NCBI GenBank assembly: GCA_017613995.1
Contig: JAGACT010000010.1
Span: 1 to 16,166 of the forward strand
From: Eubacteriaceae bacterium
Lineage (GTDB): Bacteria; Bacillota; Clostridia; Eubacteriales; Anaerofustaceae
Direction of reading: 5' to 3'
DNA: 16,166 nucleotides
Shown here: positions 6,252 to 13,909 of the stretch, in pieces
How the letters are laid out: each line of letters starts with the position of its first letter
Position numbering within the stretch: position 1 is the first letter of the stretch
Notes under the pieces: model-generated
Database searches by the model: none
What the model saw: the letters and a program-made list of their open reading frames with translations, nothing else
What the model was told of the DNA's origin: nothing
Translations under genes and position numbers: made by a program

Positions 6252-7613
6252 ATGGACAAAGAACTTAAAGCCTACAGAGACAAATTGTTTACGGATCTGT
6301 ATACCAACGTTATCCCCGACCGAGTCCCCATCCAGGATACATTCACCCTGGAATACTTCATCGAGTATGCGGGAAAGGACCTGCTGGAGGCCCAGTACTC
6401 CATCGACAAGGCACTGTTCGATGAGATAATCCCCCCCGTGATGGAATTCGCCAGAGGCGACTCCCTGTCCCTGGCCAGCGCCAGGAACGCGCCGGGACTC
6501 ATGTTCCAGCGTTCCATCACCAACGTCATGGGCAAGACCGGTACCATTCAGCACCCGGAAGTGTCCGTGCTTCCCGAGGATGAGTACGATCAGTACATCG
6601 AAGCCCCCTACGACTATTCACTGGCAGTGCTGGATCCCAGAAAGAACCTGGGATACGCCGAGGATCCCGTGACAGCAGCCATGAACAGGCTGAAGTACGT
6701 GTTCTCCCAGATGGACGATTCCGCGGCGGTGGCTTACGGCAACGCCCAGCTGGTGGAGAATTATTCCCTGTTCAGCGGTCCCAAGGGCTGCGGCGGAAGA
6801 CAGCCCGTGCCCCTGGATACCCTGGCCGACATGAACAGAGGCTTCTCCAACATCACCAAGGACATCAAGCGCTGCCCCCAGAAGGTACTGGACGCCATCG
6901 AGGCCCTGATGCCCTACTGCATCTTCAAGGGCCGCACCAGGGTGCATCCGCTTTCCGCCAACTCCACCATGACCCACATGGCGGCGTTCCTTCGTACCAG
7001 CGAATTCGAGAAGTTCTACTGGGATTCCTTCTGCAAGCTGGTACATATCTCCGCGGAGACCGGACAGCATCAGCTGATGTTCTGCGAGCATGACTGGACC
7101 AGGTTCGTTGACCACATGCAGGATCTGCCCCAGGGCACCAGGATCTTCATGGAGTACGGCGATCCCAAGTACTTCAAGGACAAGCTGGGCAAGAACTGCG
7201 TTCTGGGCGGCTTCTATCCGCTGACCCTGCTTAAGAACGGCACGAAGGAACAGTGCGTGGACAAGGCCAAGGAGCTTCTGGACATCATGGCACCGGGCGG
7301 AAACTACTACTTCCGTACCGACAAGTCCACCATCGGAGCCGGAGACCTCAACGTGGACAACTACGTGGCGGTCATGGACTACGTGCTGGAAAACACCAAG
7401 TACCAAAACGCCGGAGAACCCGTCACCACGGTCCCGAGGGAGGATACCATCAGAAAGGGCCTGGCCGAGGGATATCCCGAATTCAAGTCAAAGTACATCG
7501 TCTCCTTCGACGATTACATAAAGCAGTTCCCGCCCGTGGACGAGAGAGTCACCGAACTCATGAGAGCCCGTTACGAGAAGTATTCCCGTATGGCGGAAGC
7601 ATATTTCAACTAA
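6252..7613 (+). CDS. URO-D-superfamily protein A, putative methyltransferase
   Basis: This 453-residue protein has the C-terminal half of the uroporphyrinogen-decarboxylase fold: GGFYPLTLLKNGTKEQC, then LDIMAPGGNYYF, followed by the N-V-N-Y helix, which mirrors the G-x-P / GT-x-eeV / aPGGG pattern of URO-D-like cobalamin methyltransferases. It is not true HemE, because the N-terminal substrate-binding block of HemE is absent. Relatives use this fold to move methyl groups to or from corrinoid proteins, often after demethylating small substrates. C278-x-H280 and C316, also present in its paralogue at 10106-11482, are possible metal ligands. The PGC cysteine I recall for MtaA/MtbA is Gly-Gly here. 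The start at ATG 6252 is fixed by alignment with that paralogue (both begin ...ELKAYR-KLFTDLYTN). It is the first gene of the operon, 18 bases before gene B. Confidence 0.8.
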   Translation: MDKELKAYRDKLFTDLYTNVIPDRVPIQDTFTLEYFIEYAGKDLLEAQYSIDKALFDEIIPPVMEFARGDSLSLASARNAPGLMFQRSITNVMGKTGTIQHPEVSVLPEDEYDQYIEAPYDYSLAVLDPRKNLGYAEDPVTAAMNRLKYVFSQMDDSAAVAYGNAQLVENYSLFSGPKGCGGRQPVPLDTLADMNRGFSNITKDIKRCPQKVLDAIEALMPYCIFKGRTRVHPLSANSTMTHMAAFLRTSEFEKFYWDSFCKLVHISAETGQHQLMFCEHDWTRFVDHMQDLPQGTRIFMEYGDPKYFKDKLGKNCVLGGFYPLTLLKNGTKEQCVDKAKELLDIMAPGGNYYFRTDKSTIGAGDLNVDNYVAVMDYVLENTKYQNAGEPVTTVPREDTIRKGLAEGYPEFKSKYIVSFDDYIKQFPPVDERVTELMRARYEKYSRMAEAYFN

Positions 7614-7631
7614 GTACGTGAGGTTAGAAAA

Positions 7632-8804
7632 ATGGGAGCATTATTTGAGGAAAGAAAAAAGAATCTGATCGATGCCATATCCTTCAGAGAGCCCGACAAG
7701 GTCCCCGTGGGCGTTCAGATGTCCAACTGGGCCTTCGCCTACGCCGGAGTCAGGTATGAGGACATTATCGACGATCCCGACAGGGTGGTGGAGACCTTCA
7801 CGAAGCACCTGAGGGATTTCGATTTCGACTGGGCGCAGACCGGCATCTCGGTGCCCATCGAGGTGTACCAGGCCCTCGGGTCGAACAACTACGTGTTCAC
7901 CTCCGACGGCTGCTGCATCGAACATAACCAGACCCAGATCAAGTACATGACCGTGGAGGATTACGACCTTCTCATCAACGATCTGGCCAACTTCAACGCC
8001 GAGATCCTGCCCAAGCGCAACGGCGAGATCTATCAGAAGCCCTTCGGCGAAGCCTACGAGATGTTCAAGAACGCCGCCAGAAAGGCCCTGCAGAACGAGG
8101 AAGTCACCGCCCGCATCCAGGCAGTGGTGAGGGAAAGGGAATTCATCACCCCCTTCTCCGGCGGAGACACCCCCCGTTACATGTCACCCTTCAACAGCAT
8201 CTTCGACAAGTACCGCGGCATCGTTGACGCCCTGACGGACATCAGAAGAAGGCCCGAAAAGGTGGACGAGGCCTGCGCGGTGCTGCTGGCCAACACCCTC
8301 AAGGGACCTGCCTTTACCCATCCGAAGGATCACTACGATCCCTATCCCATGGGAAGAGCCACCTGCCACAGCGAGTGCTTCCTGAACCAGAAGGACTTCG
8401 ACAAGTACTTCATGACCCCCTTCAGAGATCACTACATGCAGTTCGTCGAAAAGGGAGCCCGCTACTACATGAGGGGCGAAGGCCGCTTCAAGCAGAACAT
8501 CGAGGTAATGAGCGAGCTGCCCAAGGGGACCATCACCATCATGCTGGACAAGGACGATCCCTTCGAGACCTATCCCATCATGAAGGACAAGATGCCCATC
8601 GCCTGCGGCATCACATCGAGCCTTCTGAAGTTCGGCACCGTGGACGAGTGCAAGGACTATGTCAAGAAGTGCTTCGATGCCTTTGCGCCCGGCGGCGGAT
8701 TCATTTTCGCCCAGAACGAAGGCCTCCTGGCGGCAAACGACGCCAAGGTGGAGAACTTCATCGCCACATTCGAAACGGCTCACGAGCTGAGCAGACAGAA
8801 GTAA
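7632..8804 (+). CDS. URO-D-superfamily protein B, putative methyltransferase
   Basis: The 390-residue product is a second, clearly different URO-D-like protein. It opens with a typical family start (EERKKNLIDAISFREPDKVPVG), has an SSLLKFGTVDECKDYV segment matching the G-T-x-eeV helix, and ends with FAPGGGFIFAQNEGL plus a K-V-E-N-F helix. Its mid-part has CHSEC (245-249) and RGEGRF, where many relatives have their own conserved residues. The MtaA-type PGC cysteine is missing. ATG 7632 is preceded by GAGG (7620-7623). It lies 18 bases after gene A and 13 before a microprotein gene, all with good ribosome sites, so the three should be one transcript. Pairing of two unlike URO-D proteins suggests a heteromeric or two-step enzyme, but this is inference. 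Confidence 0.8.
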   Translation: MGALFEERKKNLIDAISFREPDKVPVGVQMSNWAFAYAGVRYEDIIDDPDRVVETFTKHLRDFDFDWAQTGISVPIEVYQALGSNNYVFTSDGCCIEHNQTQIKYMTVEDYDLLINDLANFNAEILPKRNGEIYQKPFGEAYEMFKNAARKALQNEEVTARIQAVVREREFITPFSGGDTPRYMSPFNSIFDKYRGIVDALTDIRRRPEKVDEACAVLLANTLKGPAFTHPKDHYDPYPMGRATCHSECFLNQKDFDKYFMTPFRDHYMQFVEKGARYYMRGEGRFKQNIEVMSELPKGTITIMLDKDDPFETYPIMKDKMPIACGITSSLLKFGTVDECKDYVKKCFDAFAPGGGFIFAQNEGLLAANDAKVENFIATFETAHELSRQK

Positions 8805-8817
8805 GGAGGATAACAAC

Positions 8818-8955
8818 ATGGTCAAAGACGATTCCACAGATTACATGATCAAGGATCTTTTGGACAGGCTGGCTGCCGACGAGGAATGGGAGCCCGACGA
8901 GGCCGTAAGAAAACAGGCCGTGGCCCTCATGAGAAGGTATTCCACATCCGTCTGA
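8818..8955 (+). CDS. 45-residue acidic microprotein, third gene of the operon
   Basis: ATG 8818 follows a perfect AGGAGGA (8804-8810, overlapping the last base of the gene B stop codon) at ideal spacing. The 45-residue product begins MVKDDSTDYMIKDLLDRL and ends in a basic stretch ALMRRYSTSV; it looks like two short amphipathic helices joined by an acidic WEPDE turn, with no membrane segment or cysteine. The operon terminator comes 19 bases after its stop. I do not recognise a family. Position suggests a partner, stabiliser or regulator of the two URO-D-like proteins. Confidence 0.7.
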   Translation: MVKDDSTDYMIKDLLDRLAADEEWEPDEAVRKQAVALMRRYSTSV

Positions 8956-8974
8956 GAACTGAAAAAACATACCG

Positions 8975-9004
8975 CCGCTCTGGATATTTCCGGAGCGGTT
9001 TTTT
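8975..9004 (+). terminator. Rho-independent terminator of the URO-D-like operon
   Basis: A 10-bp stem (CCGCTCTGGA 8975-8984 with TCCGGAGCGG 8989-8998, one T.G pair) is followed by six T. Confidence 0.88.
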
Positions 9005-9010
9005 CACGCA

Positions 9011-9038
9011 AAAGGACCGCTCCCGAAAGGAGCGGTCC
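9011..9038 (-). terminator. Terminator for the two-helix membrane protein gene
   Basis: A perfect 10-bp stem (9014-9023 with 9029-9038) gives TTTTG on the minus strand after the hairpin. It serves the gene ending at 9058. Its arms repeat the GGAGCGGT/ACCGCTCC sequence of the opposing terminator at 8975-9004. Confidence 0.75.
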
Positions 9039-9057
9039 CTGATATTCCCGATCGGTC

Positions 9058-10002
9058 CTACTGCGGATCCTGCTGGTTGGCCCCGGTGATGACTTCCGGA
9101 TTGACCTTTTTCACGTGTTCGTATACCCTCTGGATACCTTCATCCGTCATGTCCCCGTAGGCGGGTATCAGCAGCATCTCCCTTTTGTCCACGGTCTTGG
9201 CGGCTATGTAGCGGCCCCTCTTGTAATAGTGCCTGGTGAAGATCCAGTAGATATCCGTGAGCCTCAGGGCCGTGCCTTCGCCCCTGAGGAAAACGTAGTT
9301 GGGGGTCAGAAGCCAGTTCACGTCCTCGGGGTTGTTCATGAGGGCGTTGTACAGTTCCCCTGCGGCCTCTTCGATGTATCCCGTATCCCTGAGCCTCTTA
9401 AGGGACCTTCTGGCCCTTGCCCGCACAGCGGCATTCATCAGGTAGAGCACCGACGCGATGAGCATGAAGACTATGGAGAAGGAGAGGAAGGCGGAATCCC
9501 GGTTTGCTCCCGGTATGGCGGTGGCGTCGAAGAACATCGTCTCCGAGAAGAACGGGGCGGTCATCCTTTCGTCAGCCCCCGTTACGCCTCCAGCGGCCCT
9601 TTGCATCACATTGTTGATCTTCCTTGCCATGCCGTAGAATCTTTTCAGGGCGGGCACATCCGAGGTGGGGTCGCTCCAGTACTGGGCCTGGCCGTACAGC
9701 GTATAGTACTGCGGTGTGGTGAGCCTGGCGGGATACAGTGTGCCGTCGGCGCCCATCAGAACGAAGTATATGCGCTTGTTGTAAGTGAAGGCGGGCGGGC
9801 TTACCGCCGCCACGTCCACGTAGCACCATTCCCTGTTTGCGCTGAGCTTCGGGTCGAAGGGGACGGCGCTGCTCTCGGCCGGCCTCGAAGGTATCATTGC
9901 AAGGAATCCCAGGATAAGGGAGAGGACGACGCATACCAGTGCGGCGATCCTGGTCCCCTTCAGGGGATATATATATTCTTTTAAGGTCTTTTCACTTTCC
10001 AT
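9058..10002 (-). CDS. Two-helix membrane protein with PH-like cytoplasmic tail, unknown function
   Basis: This 314-residue protein has a membrane segment at about 19-38, an exported or luminal domain of about 130 residues, a second segment at about 171-193 followed by a strongly basic stop-transfer stretch (RARARRSLKRLR), and a cytoplasmic C-terminal domain. The segment around residues 230-290 (PNYVFLRGEGTALRLTDIYW...KTVDKREMLLIPAYG) has the strand spacing of bacterial PH-like domains. No catalytic motif is visible. I do not recognise the family with confidence. ATG 10002 has AGGAAGAGG just upstream. It is isolated: the URO-D-like gene upstream ends in its own terminator, and a convergent operon lies downstream. 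Confidence 0.8.
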   Translation of the reverse strand: MESEKTLKEYIYPLKGTRIAALVCVVLSLILGFLAMIPSRPAESSAVPFDPKLSANREWCYVDVAAVSPPAFTYNKRIYFVLMGADGTLYPARLTTPQYYTLYGQAQYWSDPTSDVPALKRFYGMARKINNVMQRAAGGVTGADERMTAPFFSETMFFDATAIPGANRDSAFLSFSIVFMLIASVLYLMNAAVRARARRSLKRLRDTGYIEEAAGELYNALMNNPEDVNWLLTPNYVFLRGEGTALRLTDIYWIFTRHYYKRGRYIAAKTVDKREMLLIPAYGDMTDEGIQRVYEHVKKVNPEVITGANQQDPQ

Positions 10003-10019
10003 GGCTTACCTCTTCCTAA

Positions 10020-10051
10020 AGTATACCACAGCCCCGCGGGGCAGGCGCCAA
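10020..10051 (-). promoter_or_regulatory. Weak promoter with a perfect GC palindrome
   Basis: On the minus strand TATACT (10025-10020) could be a -10 box and TTGGCG (10051-10046) a -35 box, but the spacer is 20 bases. The spacer contains the perfect 12-bp palindrome GCCCCGCGGGGC (10031-10042), a possible operator. Confidence 0.35.
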
Positions 10052-10060
10052 AACTCACTC

Positions 10061-10092
10061 AAAAAAATCCTCTCCGGGATCGGAGAGGATTT
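10061..10092 (-). terminator. Terminator of URO-D-like gene A'
   Basis: A perfect 12-bp stem (10065-10076 with 10081-10092, loop of four) with a T tract of seven on the minus strand, 13 bases after the A' stop codon. Confidence 0.93.
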
Positions 10093-10105
10093 ACTGATAA
10101 CAGCA

Positions 10106-11482
10106 TCAGCTCATGGTGAAGTGCCTGATGGCCATGTCCTGGTATTTCTGGAAGGTGCTTCTGAGCACTCCCTCCACGGACTCGTCCGGCGCGGGATAAT
10201 CCGCAGCATAGTCGTCGTAGGTCATATAGTACTCGCTCTTGAACTCGGGATACCTGTTCTTGATACCCCTTTCGATGGTGGTCTCGGGATCGATGTCGCA
10301 GACCCTGTCGCCGGCGTTGTCGTAGCGGTAGTTGTCCTTGACGAAGTTCACGACTTCGATGTAGTTCTCCACGTTGATGTCCGAGGGGTTCATGATGGAC
10401 TTGTCGGTACGGAAGTAGTAGTTTCCGCCGGGTGCCATTACGTCGAGGAGCCTCTTCGCCTCATCTATGCACTGCTCCTTCGTACCGGTCTTGAGCAGAG
10501 CCAGGGGATAGAATCCTCCCAGGACGCAGGTCTTGCCCAGCTTGTCCTTGAAGTACTTGTAGTCGCCGTATTCCATGAAGAGCCTGGTGCCCATGGGGAA
10601 GTCCTGCATGTAGTCCACGAACCTGGTCCAGTCATGTTCGCAGAAGAGCACCTGCCTGACCCCGCGCTCGGCGCTGATCTGTACCAGCTCATAGAAGTAC
10701 TTCCAGTAGAACTTCTCGAATTCCTTGGTCCTCAAAAACGCTCCCATATGGGTCATGGTGGAGTTGGCTCCCAGGGGATGGGGTTTGCTTCCGGATGCTC
10801 TGCTGATGCAGTAGGGCATCAGTGCGTCCATGGCGGCGATGACCTTGTCCGGGATCCTCTTAATGTCCTTGGTGATCTCGGAGAACCCTCTGTTGCGGTC
10901 CGCGAGAACGTCGAAGGGTACCATCTGGTATCCGCTGGTGCCCGCCGGGGGATTCGGGAAGAAGTCGTATTCCTCTCTCATGTAGGCGGAAGCCGCGCCT
11001 GCGATCCTCTGATAGTCCTGGGCCTGGTAGATGTTCCTGAGCAGCGCCAGGGCGAACTTCACGGGATCGTCCTTGTCGTAGGCCAGGTTGCCGGCGAAGA
11101 TCAGGTGTTTGGCGTAGAACGCGTAGGGATCCTTGATGAATTCGTCGTAGTCAGACGCCTTCATGACCTCCACTTCGGGATGCTGCTGCATTCCGGTCTT
11201 GCCCACGTTTTCGCACAGGGGCTTTCTGAAGAAGATGGAGTAGGGGTTTCTGGTGCTGAAGGCCACATAGTCGCCCTGGGCGATCTTCATGACCTCGTCG
11301 ATCTGGGCCTTGAGGGATTCCACCGTCATGTTGTATTCATTCTGCAGAAGGCTTCCGCCCCCTGCCTGGGCATAAAACTCATAGGAGAAGCCGTCATAGA
11401 CCGGGACTCTGTCCGGAACGATGTTGGTGTAAAGATCGGTGAACAGCTTTTCTCTGTAAGCTTTCAGTTCCGCATTTGGCAT
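10106..11482 (-). CDS. URO-D-superfamily protein A', paralogue of A
   Basis: The 458-residue product aligns with protein A (6252-7613) along its whole length: ELKAYREKLFTDLYTN at the start, NRGFSEITKDIKR, LGANSTMTHMGAFLRT, FCEHDWTRFVDYMQD, CVLGGFYPLALLKTGTKEQC and MAPGGNYYFRTDKS. The CxH and the following Cys are kept, so these are probably functional residues of this subfamily. It carries extra residues in the N-terminal half (KASDYDEFIKDPYAFY region) and diverges most in the first third, where substrate choice would be expected. The chemistry is inferred to be methyl transfer, as for A. ATG 11482 is chosen because CGGAGGT (11491-11497) is 9 bases upstream; TTG 11491 would overlap the ribosome site. 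It has its own consensus promoter and terminator and no B partner next to it. Confidence 0.8.
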   Translation of the reverse strand: MPNAELKAYREKLFTDLYTNIVPDRVPVYDGFSYEFYAQAGGGSLLQNEYNMTVESLKAQIDEVMKIAQGDYVAFSTRNPYSIFFRKPLCENVGKTGMQQHPEVEVMKASDYDEFIKDPYAFYAKHLIFAGNLAYDKDDPVKFALALLRNIYQAQDYQRIAGAASAYMREEYDFFPNPPAGTSGYQMVPFDVLADRNRGFSEITKDIKRIPDKVIAAMDALMPYCISRASGSKPHPLGANSTMTHMGAFLRTKEFEKFYWKYFYELVQISAERGVRQVLFCEHDWTRFVDYMQDFPMGTRLFMEYGDYKYFKDKLGKTCVLGGFYPLALLKTGTKEQCIDEAKRLLDVMAPGGNYYFRTDKSIMNPSDINVENYIEVVNFVKDNYRYDNAGDRVCDIDPETTIERGIKNRYPEFKSEYYMTYDDYAADYPAPDESVEGVLRSTFQKYQDMAIRHFTMS

Positions 11483-11515
11483 GTTTGTCAACCTCCGTGT
11501 TTTTTTTATACTTTC

Positions 11516-11543
11516 ATTATAACTTTAAAACAATCCTTGTCAA
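11516..11543 (-). promoter_or_regulatory. Consensus promoter of URO-D-like gene A'
   Basis: On the minus strand: a perfect TTGACA (11543-11538), a 16-base AT-rich spacer and a perfect TATAAT (11521-11516). RNA should start near 11509. A 9-bp sequence TTGTCAACC occurs at 11485-11493 and again at 11537-11545, overlapping the -35. Confidence 0.88.
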
Positions 11544-11593
11544 CCACATGGGCAAATATTGGGGGAAATAAGTGCGAATACAATAATCCGGCT

Positions 11594-12895
11594 TCACAGA
11601 TCCAGCGCCGTCAGGTCCTCATCCGTCTCCCGGCGCACCGCTTCATAGCTTTCCCCTCCTGTCAGCATGACCACCGGTGGACGGCCCAGCCTGTTGTAGT
11701 TGGAGGCCATGGAATAATTGTAGGCACCGGTGGTGCATACCGCCACCAGATCCCATCTTTTGAGGGATGAGGGCAGCGGGACGTCCTTTTGTATGATGTC
11801 CCCGGATTCGCAGCAGCGGCCCACCAGGTCGCAGCGCGTCATCTGCTCCCCGGGGATCTCCTTTTCCGCCAGCACAGTGTAGGCCGATCCGTACAGGGCG
11901 TATCTCGGGTTGTCCGTCATGCCCCCGTCCACCGCGGCGTAGCGGCGGTATCCTTCGATGTCCTTCACCGCTCCCACGGTATAGACGCTCATGCCCGCGT
12001 CGGCCACGATGCTTCTTCCCGGCTCCAGCATCACCCGGGGAAGGGGATAGTTCCCGTCATCGCACAGGGTTATGATCTTCTGCGCCGTCGCCTCAATGAA
12101 GGAGGGTATGTCGATATCGGGATCATCCTGTACGTATCTGACCCCGAAGCCGCCTCCCAGATCCAGTATCCGGGCGGCGTAGCCCGTCTTCTCTCTGACT
12201 GAGATCATGAAGCCGATCATGATCGCAGCCGTGTCGGTGAAGACTTCCCTGAGAAAGATCTGGCTTCCCACGTGGCAGTGGAAGCCCTCCAGGGACAGAT
12301 GGGGGCAGGAGAGGGCCTTTTCGGTCATGTCCAAGGCGGCGCCTGTCTGAATGGCGCATCCGAACTTCGAATCCACCACCCCCGTGGCCACGGCTTTGAA
12401 GGTATGGGGGTCGATGCCCGGCGTGATCCTCAGAAGGATCTTCTGCACCGTATCCCTCCTCTTTGCCTCCTCCTCCAGGGCATAAAGCTCGTCTTCGCAG
12501 TCCACGACGAAATATCCCACTCCGCTGTCCATGGCGCAGGCGATGTCGCGGTCGGTCTTGCAGTTGCCGTGGAAGAAGGCATTTCCCATGTCGGCTCCCG
12601 CTTTCAGCGCGGTATATATCTCCCCGGAACTGACCACGTCCAGCCCCAGGCCTTCCTCGGCGGCTATCGCTATCATCCGTGTGAAGCTGGCGGCCTTCCC
12701 CGCGTAGAGGACGCCTCCCGCATCTCCGAAATACTTTTTCACCGCCCCGAGGATACTCCTGCAGTTTTGCCTGATTTTGTCCTCGTCCATAAGATAAAGG
12801 GGCGTGCCGAACCGAGCCGCAAGAGATTTTACGCTGCATCCGGCGAAGGTGAGGCCGCCCGAAGAATCTCTGTCTATGTTGTCGCAGATGAACAT
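11594..12895 (-). CDS. lysA: Diaminopimelate decarboxylase
   Basis: LysA is a PLP enzyme that converts meso-diaminopimelate to L-lysine and CO2. The 433-residue product is full length, with an alanine-racemase-type barrel followed by a beta domain. PLP lysine K67 lies in YAGK, the HCHVGSQ block is at 206-212, the glycine-rich phosphate site GGGFG at 247-251, EPGR at 291-294, CESGD (362-366) supplies the active-site Cys from the partner subunit, and GAYNYSMASNYN (390-401) closes the site. ATG 12895 has a GGAGG-type site in the 10-base gap after ddh, showing tight coupling in the dapA-dapB-ddh-lysA operon. No clear hairpin terminator follows its stop; the URO-D-like A' promoter begins about 50 bases on. 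Confidence 0.95.
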   Translation of the reverse strand: MFICDNIDRDSSGGLTFAGCSVKSLAARFGTPLYLMDEDKIRQNCRSILGAVKKYFGDAGGVLYAGKAASFTRMIAIAAEEGLGLDVVSSGEIYTALKAGADMGNAFFHGNCKTDRDIACAMDSGVGYFVVDCEDELYALEEEAKRRDTVQKILLRITPGIDPHTFKAVATGVVDSKFGCAIQTGAALDMTEKALSCPHLSLEGFHCHVGSQIFLREVFTDTAAIMIGFMISVREKTGYAARILDLGGGFGVRYVQDDPDIDIPSFIEATAQKIITLCDDGNYPLPRVMLEPGRSIVADAGMSVYTVGAVKDIEGYRRYAAVDGGMTDNPRYALYGSAYTVLAEKEIPGEQMTRCDLVGRCCESGDIIQKDVPLPSSLKRWDLVAVCTTGAYNYSMASNYNRLGRPPVVMLTGGESYEAVRRETDEDLTALDL

Positions 12896-12905
12896 GTTTT
12901 CCTCC

Positions 12906-13883
12906 CTACAGCATGAGGTGTCTGAGCTCCTCCCCGCTGAGGGGAGAGAGGTCCGCCGGAGCCACGTCCAGCATGCTGATGCATCCCGTGACTCCCCGCA
13001 GGGACATCCTGTGCACAGCCCTGGCGCAGGCGATCAGTACCCCCGCGGTGAACTCCGGGTTGGAATCGAGCCTGAGGCTGTATTCCACGGTATGGGTATG
13101 CTCGTTCTCAAAGCCGCTGGAGGCGTTGTAAATGACGCTGCCTCCGTGGGGAAGTCCGCTGTGGTCCCTGAGAAGCTCCTCTTCGGAAATGAAGTTCACG
13201 GTGGTGTCGTATTCGTCGAAATAGTAGGGCATGGTGACTATGGCCTGTTCGATGGCAGCTCTGTCGGCGCCCTCCTCGGCCACCACCCAGCATTCCCTCA
13301 GGTGCTTGTCCCTGGTGGTCAGCTCCGGGCATTCGCCCCTTCTGACGGCCTCCAGCGCCTCCGGCACCGGGACGGTGTACTGTCTCGCGTCCGCCACTCC
13401 TGGAATGCGCCTTATGGCGTCGGAATGGCCCTGGCTCACGCCCCTGCCCCAGAAGGTGTAAATGTTTCCTCCGGGCACAGCCGAGGACGTGTACACCCTG
13501 GCCAGGGAGAACATGCCGGGATCCCATCCCGCCGAGATGAGGGCCAGGTTGCCCCCCTGACGGGCAGCGGCGTCCACCGCCGCGAAATGCTCGGGTATCT
13601 TCGCGTGGGTATCGAAGCTGTCCACCGTGTTGAAGGAGGAGGCCAGCATCGGCGTGGTCGCGGGAAGGTCCGTGGCGGAGCCTCCGCAGTTTATCACCAC
13701 GTCTATGTCTCCTCCGAAATCCGTGACGGCGGAGGCGGGATATACATTAAGCCCGCTCACCGGTGTGACGGAGGAAGGATCCCTCCTGGTGAAGATGCCC
13801 GTTACGCTCACGTCGGGGTTCTTTGCCGCCATGGCTTCGACGCCCCTTCCCAGGTTTCCGTATCCGTAGATCGCTATTCTCAT
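12906..13883 (-). CDS. ddh: meso-Diaminopimelate dehydrogenase
   Basis: Ddh reductively aminates tetrahydrodipicolinate with NADPH and ammonia to meso-diaminopimelate in a single cytoplasmic step, bypassing the acetylated or succinylated branches. The 325-residue length is typical. The N-terminal Rossmann motif GYGNLG is at residues 7-12, followed by FTRRD, and family blocks NCGGSATDLP, VDSFDTHAKIPEH, ISAGWDPGMFSLAR and FWGRGVSQGHSDAIRRI are all recognisable. ATG 13883 is preceded by GGAG at 8 bases. The gap to dapB upstream is 26 bases and to lysA downstream 10 bases. With DapA, DapB and LysA it completes aspartate semialdehyde to lysine. The gene has a patchy distribution across bacteria, so horizontal origin in the lineage is possible, but its base use looks like its neighbours. 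Confidence 0.95.
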   Translation of the reverse strand: MRIAIYGYGNLGRGVEAMAAKNPDVSVTGIFTRRDPSSVTPVSGLNVYPASAVTDFGGDIDVVINCGGSATDLPATTPMLASSFNTVDSFDTHAKIPEHFAAVDAAARQGGNLALISAGWDPGMFSLARVYTSSAVPGGNIYTFWGRGVSQGHSDAIRRIPGVADARQYTVPVPEALEAVRRGECPELTTRDKHLRECWVVAEEGADRAAIEQAIVTMPYYFDEYDTTVNFISEEELLRDHSGLPHGGSVIYNASSGFENEHTHTVEYSLRLDSNPEFTAGVLIACARAVHRMSLRGVTGCISMLDVAPADLSPLSGEELRHLML

Positions 13884-13909
13884 TTTTTATCTCCTATCCG
13901 GGATGTCCC

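Noticed and set aside
6241..6429. ATG 6241 as an alternative first gene of the URO-D operon
   Set aside because: It is out of frame with the URO-D protein; ATG 6252 aligns with the start of the paralogue A'.
6252..8804. Haem-biosynthesis uroporphyrinogen decarboxylase (hemE)
   Set aside because: The fold pattern is shared, but the HemE N-terminal substrate block is absent and there are no haem genes nearby.
11485..11545. Repeated TTGTCAACC as a regulatory direct repeat
   Set aside because: One copy is explained by the -35 box and the other by the ribosome-site-to-start spacer; nine matching bases may be chance.
10001..11770. Long open frame on the plus strand across the A' gene
   Set aside because: It is the antisense shadow of A' and the end of lysA; its product is low-complexity Val/Gly/His-rich sequence, runs over a terminator and promoter of the other strand, and has no ribosome site.
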